This document shows, one piece after another, positions 1-5,808 of a stretch of 5,808 nucleotides of DNA (its first letter is position 1; every line of letters starts with the position of its first letter). The DNA is from Chitinophagaceae bacterium (lineage in GTDB: Bacteria > Bacteroidota > Bacteroidia > Chitinophagales > Chitinophagaceae). The notes beneath the pieces were generated by a model, which saw only the letters and a program-made list of their open reading frames with translations, had not been told where the DNA came from and made no database searches. Location: NCBI GenBank assembly GCA_025455665.1, contig JALOMC010000169.1, forward strand, positions 1 through 5,808. The letters run 5' to 3'. The position numbers and the translations under genes were made by a program.

Positions 1-647
1 GTTTTGAGCCCGCTGAAGCTGAAATCGAGGCCGGGTATTTGGGGTTCGGCAAAGCGAAACACAGGTTGGCCTTCGGCGGCATACTTGTCGATGAGCGGGC
101 CGCCGGGGTAGGGCAGGCCCAGCAGCTTGGCGCTTTTGTCGAAGGCTTCGCCAGCGGCATCGTCAATGGTTTCGCCCAGCACCTGCATATCGAGCGGCGA
201 TTGGCAACGCACAATTTGGGTATGCCCTCCGCTAACGGTGAGGCACAAAAACGGAAAGGGTGGTTGCGGCTCGGCAATGAGATTGGCCAGTACATGTGCC
301 TGCATGTGGTGGACGCCGATGAGTGGCTTGCCCAGCGCCAGTGCCAGGCTTTTGGCAAAGCTGCTGCCTACCAGCAAAGCGCCAATGAGGCCGGGGGCCT
401 GGGTGTAGGCCACGGCGTCGATTTCGGATAGCTGGCAGCCGGCTACTTGCAGGGCCTGCTGCACTACCGGTAAGATGTGCTGCATGTGGGCCCTGCTGGC
501 CAGCTCGGGCACCACACCGCCGTACTGCTGGTGCACGGCCTGCGTGGCAATGATATTGGACAAGACCTGCCCCTGCCGGCAAATGGCGGCCGAGGTTTCG
601 TCGCACGACGACTCGATGGCGAGGATGGTGGCGGAATGGGAGCTCAC
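1..647 (-). CDS. tsaD: tRNA N6-adenosine threonylcarbamoyltransferase TsaD, 3'-truncated by window edge
   Basis: TsaD transfers the threonylcarbamoyl group from threonylcarbamoyl-AMP to A37 of tRNAs that read ANN codons. It acts in the cytoplasm with TsaB and TsaE. The visible 215 residues cover most of the N-terminal ASKHA-fold part of a protein that is usually about 335-345 residues long. Family motifs seen in order are AIESSCDETSAA (10-21), YGGVVPELASR (42-52), QAPGLIGALLVG (83-94), the metal-binding HHMQAH (113-118; ligands H114 and H118), VSGGHTQ (138-144), GETIDDAAGEAFDK (158-171), and PGLDFSFSGLK (205-215). The third metal ligand, an Asp near the C-terminus, lies outside the window. 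The start is GTG at 647-645, giving MSSHSATILAIESS. The frame stays open upstream to the end of the permease gene, but it contains no other ATG, GTG or TTG there, and the N-terminus obtained has the normal family length. No Shine-Dalgarno site is visible. Function is near certain; the exact start is likely. Confidence 0.96.
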   Translation of the reverse strand, partial: MSSHSATILAIESSCDETSAAICRQGQVLSNIIATQAVHQQYGGVVPELASRAHMQHILPVVQQALQVAGCQLSEIDAVAYTQAPGLIGALLVGSSFAKSLALALGKPLIGVHHMQAHVLANLIAEPQPPFPFLCLTVSGGHTQIVRCQSPLDMQVLGETIDDAAGEAFDKSAKLLGLPYPGGPLIDKYAAEGQPVFRFAEPQIPGLDFSFSGLK

Positions 648-682
648 AATGACAATGGGTGGCGGACAGTGCCAACAGGCGG

Positions 683-690
683 CAAATGTA
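683..690 (-). promoter_or_regulatory. candidate -7 promoter element for tsaD (TAnnTTTG)
   Basis: Read on the minus strand this is TACATTTG, an exact match to the Bacteroidota -7 consensus TAnnTTTG. Transcription would begin near position 676, leaving a leader of about 30 nt before the GTG start at 647. No TTG is seen at the expected -33 distance. The spacer upstream instead holds a perfect six-base inverted repeat (AGCAGC-ACT-GCTGCT, 699-713). The match and spacing are seen directly; promoter activity is inferred, and an eight-base motif with four fixed T's can occur by chance. Confidence 0.4.
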
Positions 691-826
691 CAGCCGATAG
701 CAGCACTGCTGCTGATGGGCGCCGGATGGCAGCGGATACCGCGGTGAAGGCATGGGGCGGTGGCCTTGTGCCGCAGTAGCAGCGTACAGCCGGCACACAG
801 GCCGAGGGGCGCACGGCTGCTGACTG

Positions 827-835
827 CCCCCCCCC
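827..835. repeat. nine-base C homopolymer (G run on the minus strand)
   Basis: Nine consecutive C lie in the 218-base gap between the permease stop and the tsaD start. The rest of the gap (648-826) shows no RNA gene and no plausible coding frame of its own apart from the upstream-open tsaD frame. The tract is about 137 bases upstream of the candidate tsaD -7 box, too far to sit in promoter spacing. It is a likely site of slippage or of sequencing length error. Confidence 0.9.
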
Positions 836-838
836 GAT

Positions 839-862
839 TGGCCAGGTTCTTTTTACTGGCCA
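839..862 (-). terminator. small hairpin just downstream of the permease gene
   Basis: TGGCCAG and CTGGCCA (839-845 and 856-862) are perfect inverted repeats separated by a ten-base loop, four bases past the TAG stop of the permease gene at 868-866. The stem is seven base pairs and GC-rich. On the minus strand it is followed by a few mixed bases and a G run, not by a T run, so it is not a classical intrinsic terminator. It could help end or protect the permease transcript. Confidence 0.25.
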
Positions 863-865
863 GCG

Positions 866-2113
866 CTACTTGCTGCGAATGGCTACCACGGGATCGAGGC
901 GGGCAGCATTCCAGGCGGGAATGATACCCGCCAGCAGGCCCACACCAATGCTGATGCCCATGGCCAAGGCAATAATACCACCCGACAGAAACACCTTGAA
1001 TGGCAGCACGGCGCTGAGCAACAGGGTAATGCCAAATACCAGCAGCAAACCCACCAAGCCGCCAATGATGCAGAGGAAGGAAGACTCGAGCAAAAATTCG
1101 GTCATGATGTAGCTGCGTTTGGCGCCAACGGCTTTTTTGAGGCCAATTTGGGAGGTACGCTCTTTGACGGTGACAAACATGATATTGGCAATGCCAAACA
1201 GGCCCACCACCAGGCTGAAGCCGCCAATGATGAAGCCTGCCAGGTTGAGGCTGCTGAAGAGTCCATCGAGGCTTTGGCTGCTGGCGGTTACGTCGTTCAG
1301 GGCAAAATTGTCGTCTTCGGTGGGGCGCAATTTGCGTACGCTGCGCATAATGCCTTTTAGTTCATCTTTCAGGTCGGCTACGTTTACGCCTTCTTTGCCT
1401 TTTACCAGCAAAAAGCGCCCGGCCACCCGCTCGTCTACCACCTGGCGGCAAAAATTGAAGGGAACGATGATGATGTTGTCGAAATCCCAGCCGCCGATCA
1501 TGCTTTGACCGGCTTTTTTCATGACGCCGACAATGGTGGCCGTGCGGCCCGCAATGGTGACCTGCTTGCCCACGGCCCGCTCGGCGTTGTCAAACAGTTT
1601 GACAGCGTTTTCGTACCCCATCACAATCACAGCGGTACCATTGGCAAACTCGCTGCTGGAGATGTAGCGGCCTTCGCCCACTTTTACTTCCTGAATGCGG
1701 TTGAACTCGTCGGTGGCGCCATACCAGGTCACGTTGGTGATGAGATTGTCTTTGTATTCTACATTGCTGCTATTGAAGAGCATGAAGGCGACCGCATCGG
1801 CATACTGGCTGCGGGTTTTGATGGGGCGCATTTCATCATACTTGGGCTCGGGGCGTTTTACATATTTCCACCAGGGGTAGTCGCCGCCACCGCCCCAGGG
1901 CCACTTTTGTACATACACAGTATTGGTGCCCAAATCTTTGAGGCCATCAGAAATGCTTTGCTTGAGGCTTTGCACGGTGGCCAGCACCCCAATGATGCAC
2001 AGGATACCAATGGTGACCCCAAACAGGGATAGAATGGTGCGCATTTTGTTGGTGCGCAGTTCTTCAATGGCCATTTTCAGGCTGTTCCAAACAATATTCA
2101 GCGTTTTGCGCAT
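866..2113 (-). CDS. ABC transporter permease, MacB/FtsX family
   Basis: This is a complete membrane permease of 415 residues, the usual length for the MacB-type class that works with a separate ATPase on lipoproteins, antimicrobial compounds or envelope components. Its order is typical: a short cytoplasmic N-terminus, TM1 at about 26-48, a long periplasmic MacB-type domain (about 50-285), then TM2 (294-314), TM3 (about 345-371) and TM4 (about 378-401). After TM2 comes the cytoplasmic coupling segment ERTSQIGLKKAVGAKR (318-333), and the protein ends with PAWNAARLDPVVAIRSK, both FtsX-family hallmarks. A Trp/Gly-rich patch (WPWGGGG at 71-77, WW at 81-82) opens the periplasmic domain and resembles Bacteroidota members of the family. 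The ATG at 2113-2111 was chosen because the 40 codons above it, from an ATG at 2233, are Pro/Arg-rich and unlike any permease N-terminus. No ATPase or membrane-fusion gene adjoins it, so the substrate cannot be named. The family call is firm. Confidence 0.93.
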   Translation of the reverse strand: MRKTLNIVWNSLKMAIEELRTNKMRTILSLFGVTIGILCIIGVLATVQSLKQSISDGLKDLGTNTVYVQKWPWGGGGDYPWWKYVKRPEPKYDEMRPIKTRSQYADAVAFMLFNSSNVEYKDNLITNVTWYGATDEFNRIQEVKVGEGRYISSSEFANGTAVIVMGYENAVKLFDNAERAVGKQVTIAGRTATIVGVMKKAGQSMIGGWDFDNIIIVPFNFCRQVVDERVAGRFLLVKGKEGVNVADLKDELKGIMRSVRKLRPTEDDNFALNDVTASSQSLDGLFSSLNLAGFIIGGFSLVVGLFGIANIMFVTVKERTSQIGLKKAVGAKRSYIMTEFLLESSFLCIIGGLVGLLLVFGITLLLSAVLPFKVFLSGGIIALAMGISIGVGLLAGIIPAWNAARLDPVVAIRSK

Positions 2114-2300
2114 GGGCTCAAAATTAGGCCGGTAGGCTATGCGCCTGCCGGGCTTAATGTACAAGCGGTGGGCTGGCGGTGGCCAGCGGACTGTTGGGCA
2201 AAAAAGGCGGTAAGTGCAGGAATGACTGAACAAGCAGATTTTTTAGCAAAGGCGGCTCAACCCTGCGGCATTTTTGGTTGTATATGTGATTGGTGGGTAG

Positions 2301-2328
2301 ATATAACAGGCTTGACTATCAGTTATAT
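2301..2328. promoter_or_regulatory. AT-rich dyad upstream of sdhC, possible operator
   Basis: ATATAAC (2301-2307) and GTTATAT (2322-2328) are perfect inverted repeats with a 14-base spacer. If transcription starts near 2372, as the -7 box suggests, the dyad spans about -71 to -44, a usual place for a dimeric activator or repressor. The symmetry is seen directly. The regulatory role is inferred, no regulator family is recognised from the half-sites, and AT-rich arms raise the chance of coincidence. Confidence 0.3.
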
Positions 2329-2357
2329 TTTGTAGTCGGGCGTTGGCGAATGGTTCC

Positions 2358-2365
2358 TACTTTTG
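2358..2365 (+). promoter_or_regulatory. candidate -7 promoter element of the sdhCAB operon (TAnnTTTG)
   Basis: TACTTTTG exactly matches the Bacteroidota -7 consensus. Transcription would start near 2372 and leave a leader of about 38 nt before the sdhC ATG at 2410. The -33 side is weak: the nearest TTTG (2329-2332) is 25 bases upstream, longer than the usual spacing of about 19-22, which would fit a promoter needing an activator. No Shine-Dalgarno site precedes sdhC, as is usual in this phylum. Confidence 0.5.
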
Positions 2366-2409
2366 CGGCGCCCCGCTAATGGGAGCATCTACCAAATTTT
2401 GTTGTAGTT

Positions 2410-3123
2410 ATGACCTGGAAACAAGCGTTTACTTCTTCCGTTGGCCGCAAGCTGGTTATGTCGTTTACCGGCATCTTTCTGGTTCTCTTTCTGATTGTGC
2501 ATGTCGGTATCAATGCGTGCATTTTCGCCGATTTGAATGTAGCAGTGTGGCCGTTTGATGCCAATGACAATGGCTACATCTTCAACAAGGCCGCCCACTT
2601 TATGGGTAGCACCATTCTGATCAGGATTCTGGAAGTGGGGCTGTTCGCAGGTTTTATCCTTCACATTGTGCAGGGTTTTATGCTGGAGGCCAGCAACCGT
2701 GCAAAGCGGCAGCAAGGCTACGCGGTCAGCCTGGGCAACCGCGGCAGCAAGTGGTACAGCCGTTCAATGGGCCTGCTGGGCACGTTGATCCTGCTGTTTT
2801 TGATTTTGCACCTGGCGCATTTCTGGGTGAAGGCCCGCATCACCGGCAGCCCCGATATGCCCGAGATGGATGGGATGCATGATATGTTTAATCTGATGAA
2901 GGTGACCTTTAGCGAGCTGTGGGTGGTAGTAGTATATGTGCTGGGTTGCATTTCGCTGGCTTATCATCTGCTGCATGGCTTTCAAAGCGCCTTTCGCACA
3001 GTGGGCGTAGCCAATAAGCGTTGGATGAGCCTGGTACAGTCGGTAGGTGTGGGCTACAGCATACTGGTGCCGGCGCTTTTTGCGCTGATGCCAATAGCGA
3101 TGTACCTGGGCTGGGTAGGCTGA
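2410..3123 (+). CDS. sdhC: succinate dehydrogenase cytochrome b subunit (b558 family)
   Basis: SdhC is the membrane anchor of respiratory complex II. It holds b hemes and passes electrons from SdhB to menaquinone. The 237 residues form five predicted helices: about 16-38, 66-92, 119-141, 168-192 and 207-235. That is the layout of the single-subunit diheme anchors of Bacillus SdhC and Wolinella FrdC rather than the two-subunit SdhC/SdhD type of Proteobacteria. Likely axial heme ligands are H31 (helix I, LIVHVG), H85 (helix II, ILHIVQG), H134 or H137 (helix III, ILHLAHFW) and H186 or H189 (helix IV, AYHLLHG). The N-terminus SSVGRKLVMSFTG and the HIVQG segment are typical of Bacteroidota members. 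The ATG at 2410 is the first possible start, because an in-frame TAA lies at 2377-2379. The gene opens the sdhCAB operon, and sdhA follows after 119 bases. Direction (succinate oxidation or fumarate reduction) cannot be fixed from the sequence, though oxidation is the default for an aerobic member of this phylum. Confidence 0.95.
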   Translation: MTWKQAFTSSVGRKLVMSFTGIFLVLFLIVHVGINACIFADLNVAVWPFDANDNGYIFNKAAHFMGSTILIRILEVGLFAGFILHIVQGFMLEASNRAKRQQGYAVSLGNRGSKWYSRSMGLLGTLILLFLILHLAHFWVKARITGSPDMPEMDGMHDMFNLMKVTFSELWVVVVYVLGCISLAYHLLHGFQSAFRTVGVANKRWMSLVQSVGVGYSILVPALFALMPIAMYLGWVG

Positions 3124-3242
3124 TGGTGGCGGCTTGTTTGATGATGCAGCAGGCGCTTTGAGGAAGCGGAGGCCTCTACAAAATGAGAGGTAAGAGGAGA
3201 AAAAACTCAATTTAGAAATACTAACCAATTGATACGAACGAT
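3124..3242 (+). other. sdhC-sdhA spacer with weak hairpin
   Basis: The 119-base spacer is long for an operon whose next gap is 34 bases. It contains a five-base-pair inverted repeat, CCTCT/AGAGG (3173-3177 and 3186-3190), with an eight-base loop. A purine-rich stretch with AGGAGA near 3194-3199 lies more than 40 bases from the sdhA ATG, too far to be its ribosome site. The 25 bases just before sdhA are A/T-rich, as is common for starts in this phylum. There is no TAnnTTTG box, so sdhA is probably read from the sdhC transcript. Confidence 0.5.
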
Positions 3243-5216
3243 ATGCTGAACGCGAAAATTCCTGCCGGACCACTCGAAAACAAGTGGAAATCGTACAAAA
3301 GCACTTGTAAGCTGGTAAACCCGGCCAATAAGCGCAAGCTGGAAATAGTGGTAGTAGGTACCGGTTTGGCTGGCGCCAGTGCCGCTGCTTCGTTGGCCGA
3401 GCTGGGCTACAAAGTGAAAGCATTTTGCTTTCAAGATAGTCCGCGCCGGGCACACAGTATAGCCGCACAAGGGGGTATCAATGCCGCCAAGAACTACCAG
3501 AATGATGGCGACAGCGTGTACCGCTTGTTTTACGACACCATAAAAGGGGGTGACTACCGTGCCCGCGAAGCCAACGTGCATCGCCTGGCGGAAGTAAGCG
3601 GCGCCATTATTGACCAATGTGTGGCGCAGGGTGTACCCTTTGCCCGCGAATATGGCGGATTGCTGAGCAACCGTTCGTTTGGTGGTACACAGGTGCAGCG
3701 CACTTTTTACGCCGCCGGCCAAACCGGCCAGCAGCTGCTGCTCGGTGCTTACAGCGCCCTCGAGCGTCAGGTAGCCCTGGGCAATGTAAAAATGTACAGC
3801 CGGCATGAAATGCTGGACGTGGTGACAATAGATGGCAAAGCCAGGGGCATTATTGTTCGCGACCTGGTAAGCGGCGAACTGGAACGCCATTTTGGCCATG
3901 CGGTGCTGCTGTGTACCGGCGGCTATGGCAACGTATTTTACCTGAGCACCAACGCCATGGGTAGCAACGTGACTGCGGCCTGGAAGGCCCACAAGAAAGG
4001 CGCCTGGTTTGCCAATCCTTGCTTTACGCAAATTCACCCCACCTGTATACCGGTAACGGGCGACCACCAGAGCAAGCTGACGCTTATGAGCGAAAGTCTG
4101 CGGAACGACGGCCGTATTTGGGTACCCAAAAAGCAGGGCGACAACAGGCGGCCTAATGAAATAGCTGAAGAAGAGCGTGATTACTACCTGGAGCGCCGCT
4201 ATCCTGCCTTTGGCAACCTGGTGCCCCGCGACGTGGCCAGCCGTGCTGCCAAAGAGCGGTGCGATGCCGGCTATGGTGTAGGCACCAGCAAGCAGGCCGT
4301 GTATCTCGACTATGCCGATGCCATCAAGCGCTATGGTAAAATAGAAGCCAATAAGCAGGGCCGTGACCATGCCACTGAGGATGAAATCATCAGCATGGGT
4401 AAAGAAGTAGTGAAAGAGAAATACGGCAACCTTTTTGACATGTACGAAAAGATTACCGGCGAAAATCCCTACGAAGTACCGATGCGCATTTACCCCGCTG
4501 TGCACTACACCATGGGTGGCCTGTGGGTAGACTACGAGTTGATGACCAATGTACCCGGCCTGTATGCTCTTGGCGAAGCCAACTTCAGTGACCACGGTGC
4601 CAACCGCCTGGGAGCCTCCGCACTCATGCAGGGGCTGGCTGATGGCTACTTTGTGATTCCGTACACCATTGGCAACTACCTGGCCGACGATATTCACACC
4701 AAGCCCATTGACACCGACCATCCGGCTTTTGTAGAAGCTGAGAAGCAAGTGGCCGACCGTATCCAGCAGCTGATGAGCATCAATGGTACCAAGACCGTGG
4801 AGAGCTTCCATAAGCGCCTGGGCAAAATCATGTGGGACAAGTGTGGCATGGCTCGCAGTGCCGAAGGACTGCAGCAGGCTATCAGCGAAATACAAGCCCT
4901 GAAGCGGGAGTTTTGGAGCGATGTGAAGATCCCCGGCGCTATCAATGAAATGAACCCTGAGCTGGACAAAGCCAATCGGGTGGCCGACTTTATAGAGCTG
5001 GGCGAACTGATGTGCCTGGATGCCCTTGACCGTAATGAAAGCTGCGGTGGCCATTTCCGTGAGGAGTACCAAACGCCCGATGGCGAGGCCATGCGTGATG
5101 ATGCCAATTTCATGTATGTATCGGCCTGGGAGTTGAAAGGCGACCACCAGTGGGAGCTGCACAAAGAAAGCCTCGACTACGAAGTGGTGAAGCCGAGCCA
5201 GCGTTCGTACAAGTAA
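3243..5216 (+). CDS. sdhA: succinate dehydrogenase / fumarate reductase flavoprotein subunit
   Basis: SdhA is the catalytic subunit of complex II and oxidises succinate to fumarate on the cytoplasmic side. Its 657 residues match the longer Wolinella FrdA/Bacteroidota form; the E. coli form has 588. Visible motifs include the FAD-binding Rossmann start VVVGTGLAGASAAASLAELG (36-55), and RRAHSIAAQGG (68-78), in which H71 should carry the covalent FAD. Substrate-site residues by family comparison are H265 (QIHPT), S283-E284, the catalytic R329 (VPRDVASR, counterpart of E. coli R286), H421 (VHYTMGG) and R455 (HGANRLGASAL). GLYALGEANFSDHG precedes R455. The C-terminal helical domain includes a helix-rich stretch and ends in QRSYK. 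The first 30 residues form an N-terminal extension before the FAD fold. ATG 3243 is the first available start because an in-frame TAA is at 3222-3224. All expected catalytic residues are present and the frame is intact. sdhB follows after 34 bases. Confidence 0.98.
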   Translation: MLNAKIPAGPLENKWKSYKSTCKLVNPANKRKLEIVVVGTGLAGASAAASLAELGYKVKAFCFQDSPRRAHSIAAQGGINAAKNYQNDGDSVYRLFYDTIKGGDYRAREANVHRLAEVSGAIIDQCVAQGVPFAREYGGLLSNRSFGGTQVQRTFYAAGQTGQQLLLGAYSALERQVALGNVKMYSRHEMLDVVTIDGKARGIIVRDLVSGELERHFGHAVLLCTGGYGNVFYLSTNAMGSNVTAAWKAHKKGAWFANPCFTQIHPTCIPVTGDHQSKLTLMSESLRNDGRIWVPKKQGDNRRPNEIAEEERDYYLERRYPAFGNLVPRDVASRAAKERCDAGYGVGTSKQAVYLDYADAIKRYGKIEANKQGRDHATEDEIISMGKEVVKEKYGNLFDMYEKITGENPYEVPMRIYPAVHYTMGGLWVDYELMTNVPGLYALGEANFSDHGANRLGASALMQGLADGYFVIPYTIGNYLADDIHTKPIDTDHPAFVEAEKQVADRIQQLMSINGTKTVESFHKRLGKIMWDKCGMARSAEGLQQAISEIQALKREFWSDVKIPGAINEMNPELDKANRVADFIELGELMCLDALDRNESCGGHFREEYQTPDGEAMRDDANFMYVSAWELKGDHQWELHKESLDYEVVKPSQRSYK

Positions 5217-5250
5217 TTAACCCATTGTATCAAGCGAATACCTTCAGAAC

Positions 5251-5808
5251 ATGGAACACTACAATATGAATTTGAACCTGAAAGTTTGGCGTCAGGCTAA
5301 TACGCAAGCCAAGGGGCGTTTCGAAACCTATCAGGTAAAGAACATTTCTTCGGAAATGAGCTTTCTGGAAATGATTGATGTATTGAACGAAGAGCTGATT
5401 GCTGAGGGAAAGGACCCCATCACGTTCGACCATGACTGCCGCGAAGGCATTTGTGGAGCCTGTTCCATGTACATCAATGGCCGGCCGCACGGCCCTTGGG
5501 AGCAAAATACTACCTGCCAGCTGCACATGCGTGCCTATAAAGACGGCGATACCATCACCATTGAGCCATGGCGTGCCAATGCCTTCCCGGTGATCAAAGA
5601 CCTGATGGTGGACCGCTCTGCTTTTGATCGCATCATCCAGGCAGGTGGCTACATCAGTGTGAATACGGGCAACGCAGTGGATGCTAATGCTATACCGATT
5701 GAGAAGGACCATGCTGACTCTGCCTTCATGGCAGCGGCCTGCATTGGCTGTGGTGCTTGTGTAGCGGCTTGCAAAAACAGCTCTGCTATGCTCTTCACAT
5801 CGGCCAAG
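5251..5808 (+). CDS. sdhB: succinate dehydrogenase iron-sulfur subunit, 3'-truncated by window edge
   Basis: SdhB wires SdhA to SdhC through three iron-sulfur clusters. The window holds 186 residues in frame to the last base, with no stop; full-length relatives run to about 240-260. The N-terminal ferredoxin domain carries the [2Fe-2S] ligands C63, C68, C71 (CREGICGAC) and C89 (TTCQLH). The next domain begins with C164, C167, C170 (CIGCGAC) for the [4Fe-4S] cluster and C174 for the [3Fe-4S] cluster. The remaining ligands lie beyond the edge. C174 is followed by Lys (CKNSS), as I recall for Bacteroidota-type SdhB, not by the Pro found in E. coli-type proteins. WRANAFPVIKDLMVDRSAFD (107-126) is a strong family signature. 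The ATG at 5251 is the first start after an in-frame TAA at 5218-5220. A second ATG at 5266 (M6) is possible, but MEHYNMNL resembles related N-termini. It lies 34 bases after sdhA and is surely cotranscribed with it. Confidence 0.97.
   Translation, partial: MEHYNMNLNLKVWRQANTQAKGRFETYQVKNISSEMSFLEMIDVLNEELIAEGKDPITFDHDCREGICGACSMYINGRPHGPWEQNTTCQLHMRAYKDGDTITIEPWRANAFPVIKDLMVDRSAFDRIIQAGGYISVNTGNAVDANAIPIEKDHADSAFMAAACIGCGACVAACKNSSAMLFTSAK

Larger units (their letters stand above)
2114..2409. other. divergent intergenic region between the permease gene and sdhC
   Basis: This 296-base gap separates the permease gene (minus) from the sdh operon (plus), so both upstream control regions must lie here or very near. 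The half next to the permease is GC-rich and featureless to my reading. An AT-rich patch at about 2278-2335 holds a dyad, followed by a candidate promoter box at 2358-2365. No RNA gene or credible small coding frame is seen. For the permease the only TAnnTTTG match is at 2119-2126, only five bases from its ATG, which is too close for an ordinary leader. Confidence 0.7.

Noticed and set aside
39..431. A 130-codon plus-strand open frame over tsaD
   Set aside because: It is antisense to the conserved TsaD core, whose motifs are unmistakable on the minus strand.
232..798. A 188-codon minus-strand open frame beginning with an ATG upstream of tsaD
   Set aside because: It runs in a different frame through the TsaD coding sequence and yields His/Arg/Cys-rich text with no domain. 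The neighbouring frame gives TsaD.
2119..2126. TAATTTTG on the minus strand as the permease promoter
   Set aside because: It matches TAnnTTTG but lies only five bases before the ATG, which would put the transcription start at or inside the start codon.
2114..2233. A 40-codon N-terminal extension of the permease from an upstream ATG
   Set aside because: The extension is Pro/Arg-rich and does not resemble a signal or a permease N-terminus. The MRKTLN start at 2113 places TM1 at the usual position.
3183..3215. A ten-residue basic peptide (MRGKRRKNSI) between sdhC and sdhA
   Set aside because: It is too short to separate from chance, has no evident start signal, and there is no comparative evidence.
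2764..3468. A 234-codon minus-strand open frame crossing sdhC, the spacer and the start of sdhA
   Set aside because: It overlaps two certain genes on the opposite strand, has no family motifs, and is rich in His, Gln and Arg in the manner of a shadow frame.
3207..5162. A 651-codon open frame on the minus strand, antisense to almost all of sdhA
   Set aside because: It is striking in length, but the plus strand encodes an intact SdhA with all catalytic motifs. The antisense translation shows no recognisable domain and has composition expected from the complement of GGC/GCC-rich codons.

Overview
The window reads as an ordinary chromosomal segment of a member of the Bacteroidota, probably Chitinophagaceae or a close relative. 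That placement is inferred from three things. The succinate dehydrogenase is of the SdhCAB type with a single five-helix, b558-like membrane subunit. The TsaD and SdhB proteins have Bacteroidota-like sequence. The gene starts lack Shine-Dalgarno sites, and two gene fronts carry exact TAnnTTTG boxes, the -7 element of Bacteroidota promoters. Coding DNA is moderately GC-rich and favours GGC, GCC and CTG codons. No sequence search was possible, so the genus is left open.

Layout. Positions 1-647 (minus strand) hold the N-terminal 215 codons of tsaD, the tRNA threonylcarbamoyladenosine synthase subunit, cut by the left edge. Positions 648-865 are non-coding and contain a candidate tsaD promoter, a run of nine C and a small hairpin just past the next gene's stop. 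Positions 866-2113 (minus) encode a complete 415-residue MacB/FtsX-type ABC transporter permease with no ATPase gene beside it. Positions 2114-2409 form the divergent gap between this permease and the sdh operon, with an AT-rich dyad and a candidate sdh promoter. Positions 2410-5808 (plus) hold sdhC (cytochrome b subunit), sdhA (flavoprotein) and the first 186 codons of sdhB (iron-sulfur subunit), cut by the right edge.

How the genes work together. SdhC, SdhA and SdhB form one membrane enzyme, respiratory complex II. SdhA oxidises succinate at a covalently bound FAD, SdhB passes electrons through its iron-sulfur clusters, and SdhC anchors the pair and reduces menaquinone using b hemes. The same architecture can run in reverse as fumarate reductase, and the sequence alone does not settle the direction. 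TsaD (tRNA modification) and the permease (export or lipoprotein/envelope transport) have no evident link to complex II.

I found no convincing undescribed system. The best leads are a symmetric dyad upstream of the sdh promoter and details of the SdhC heme region that bear on reaction direction.
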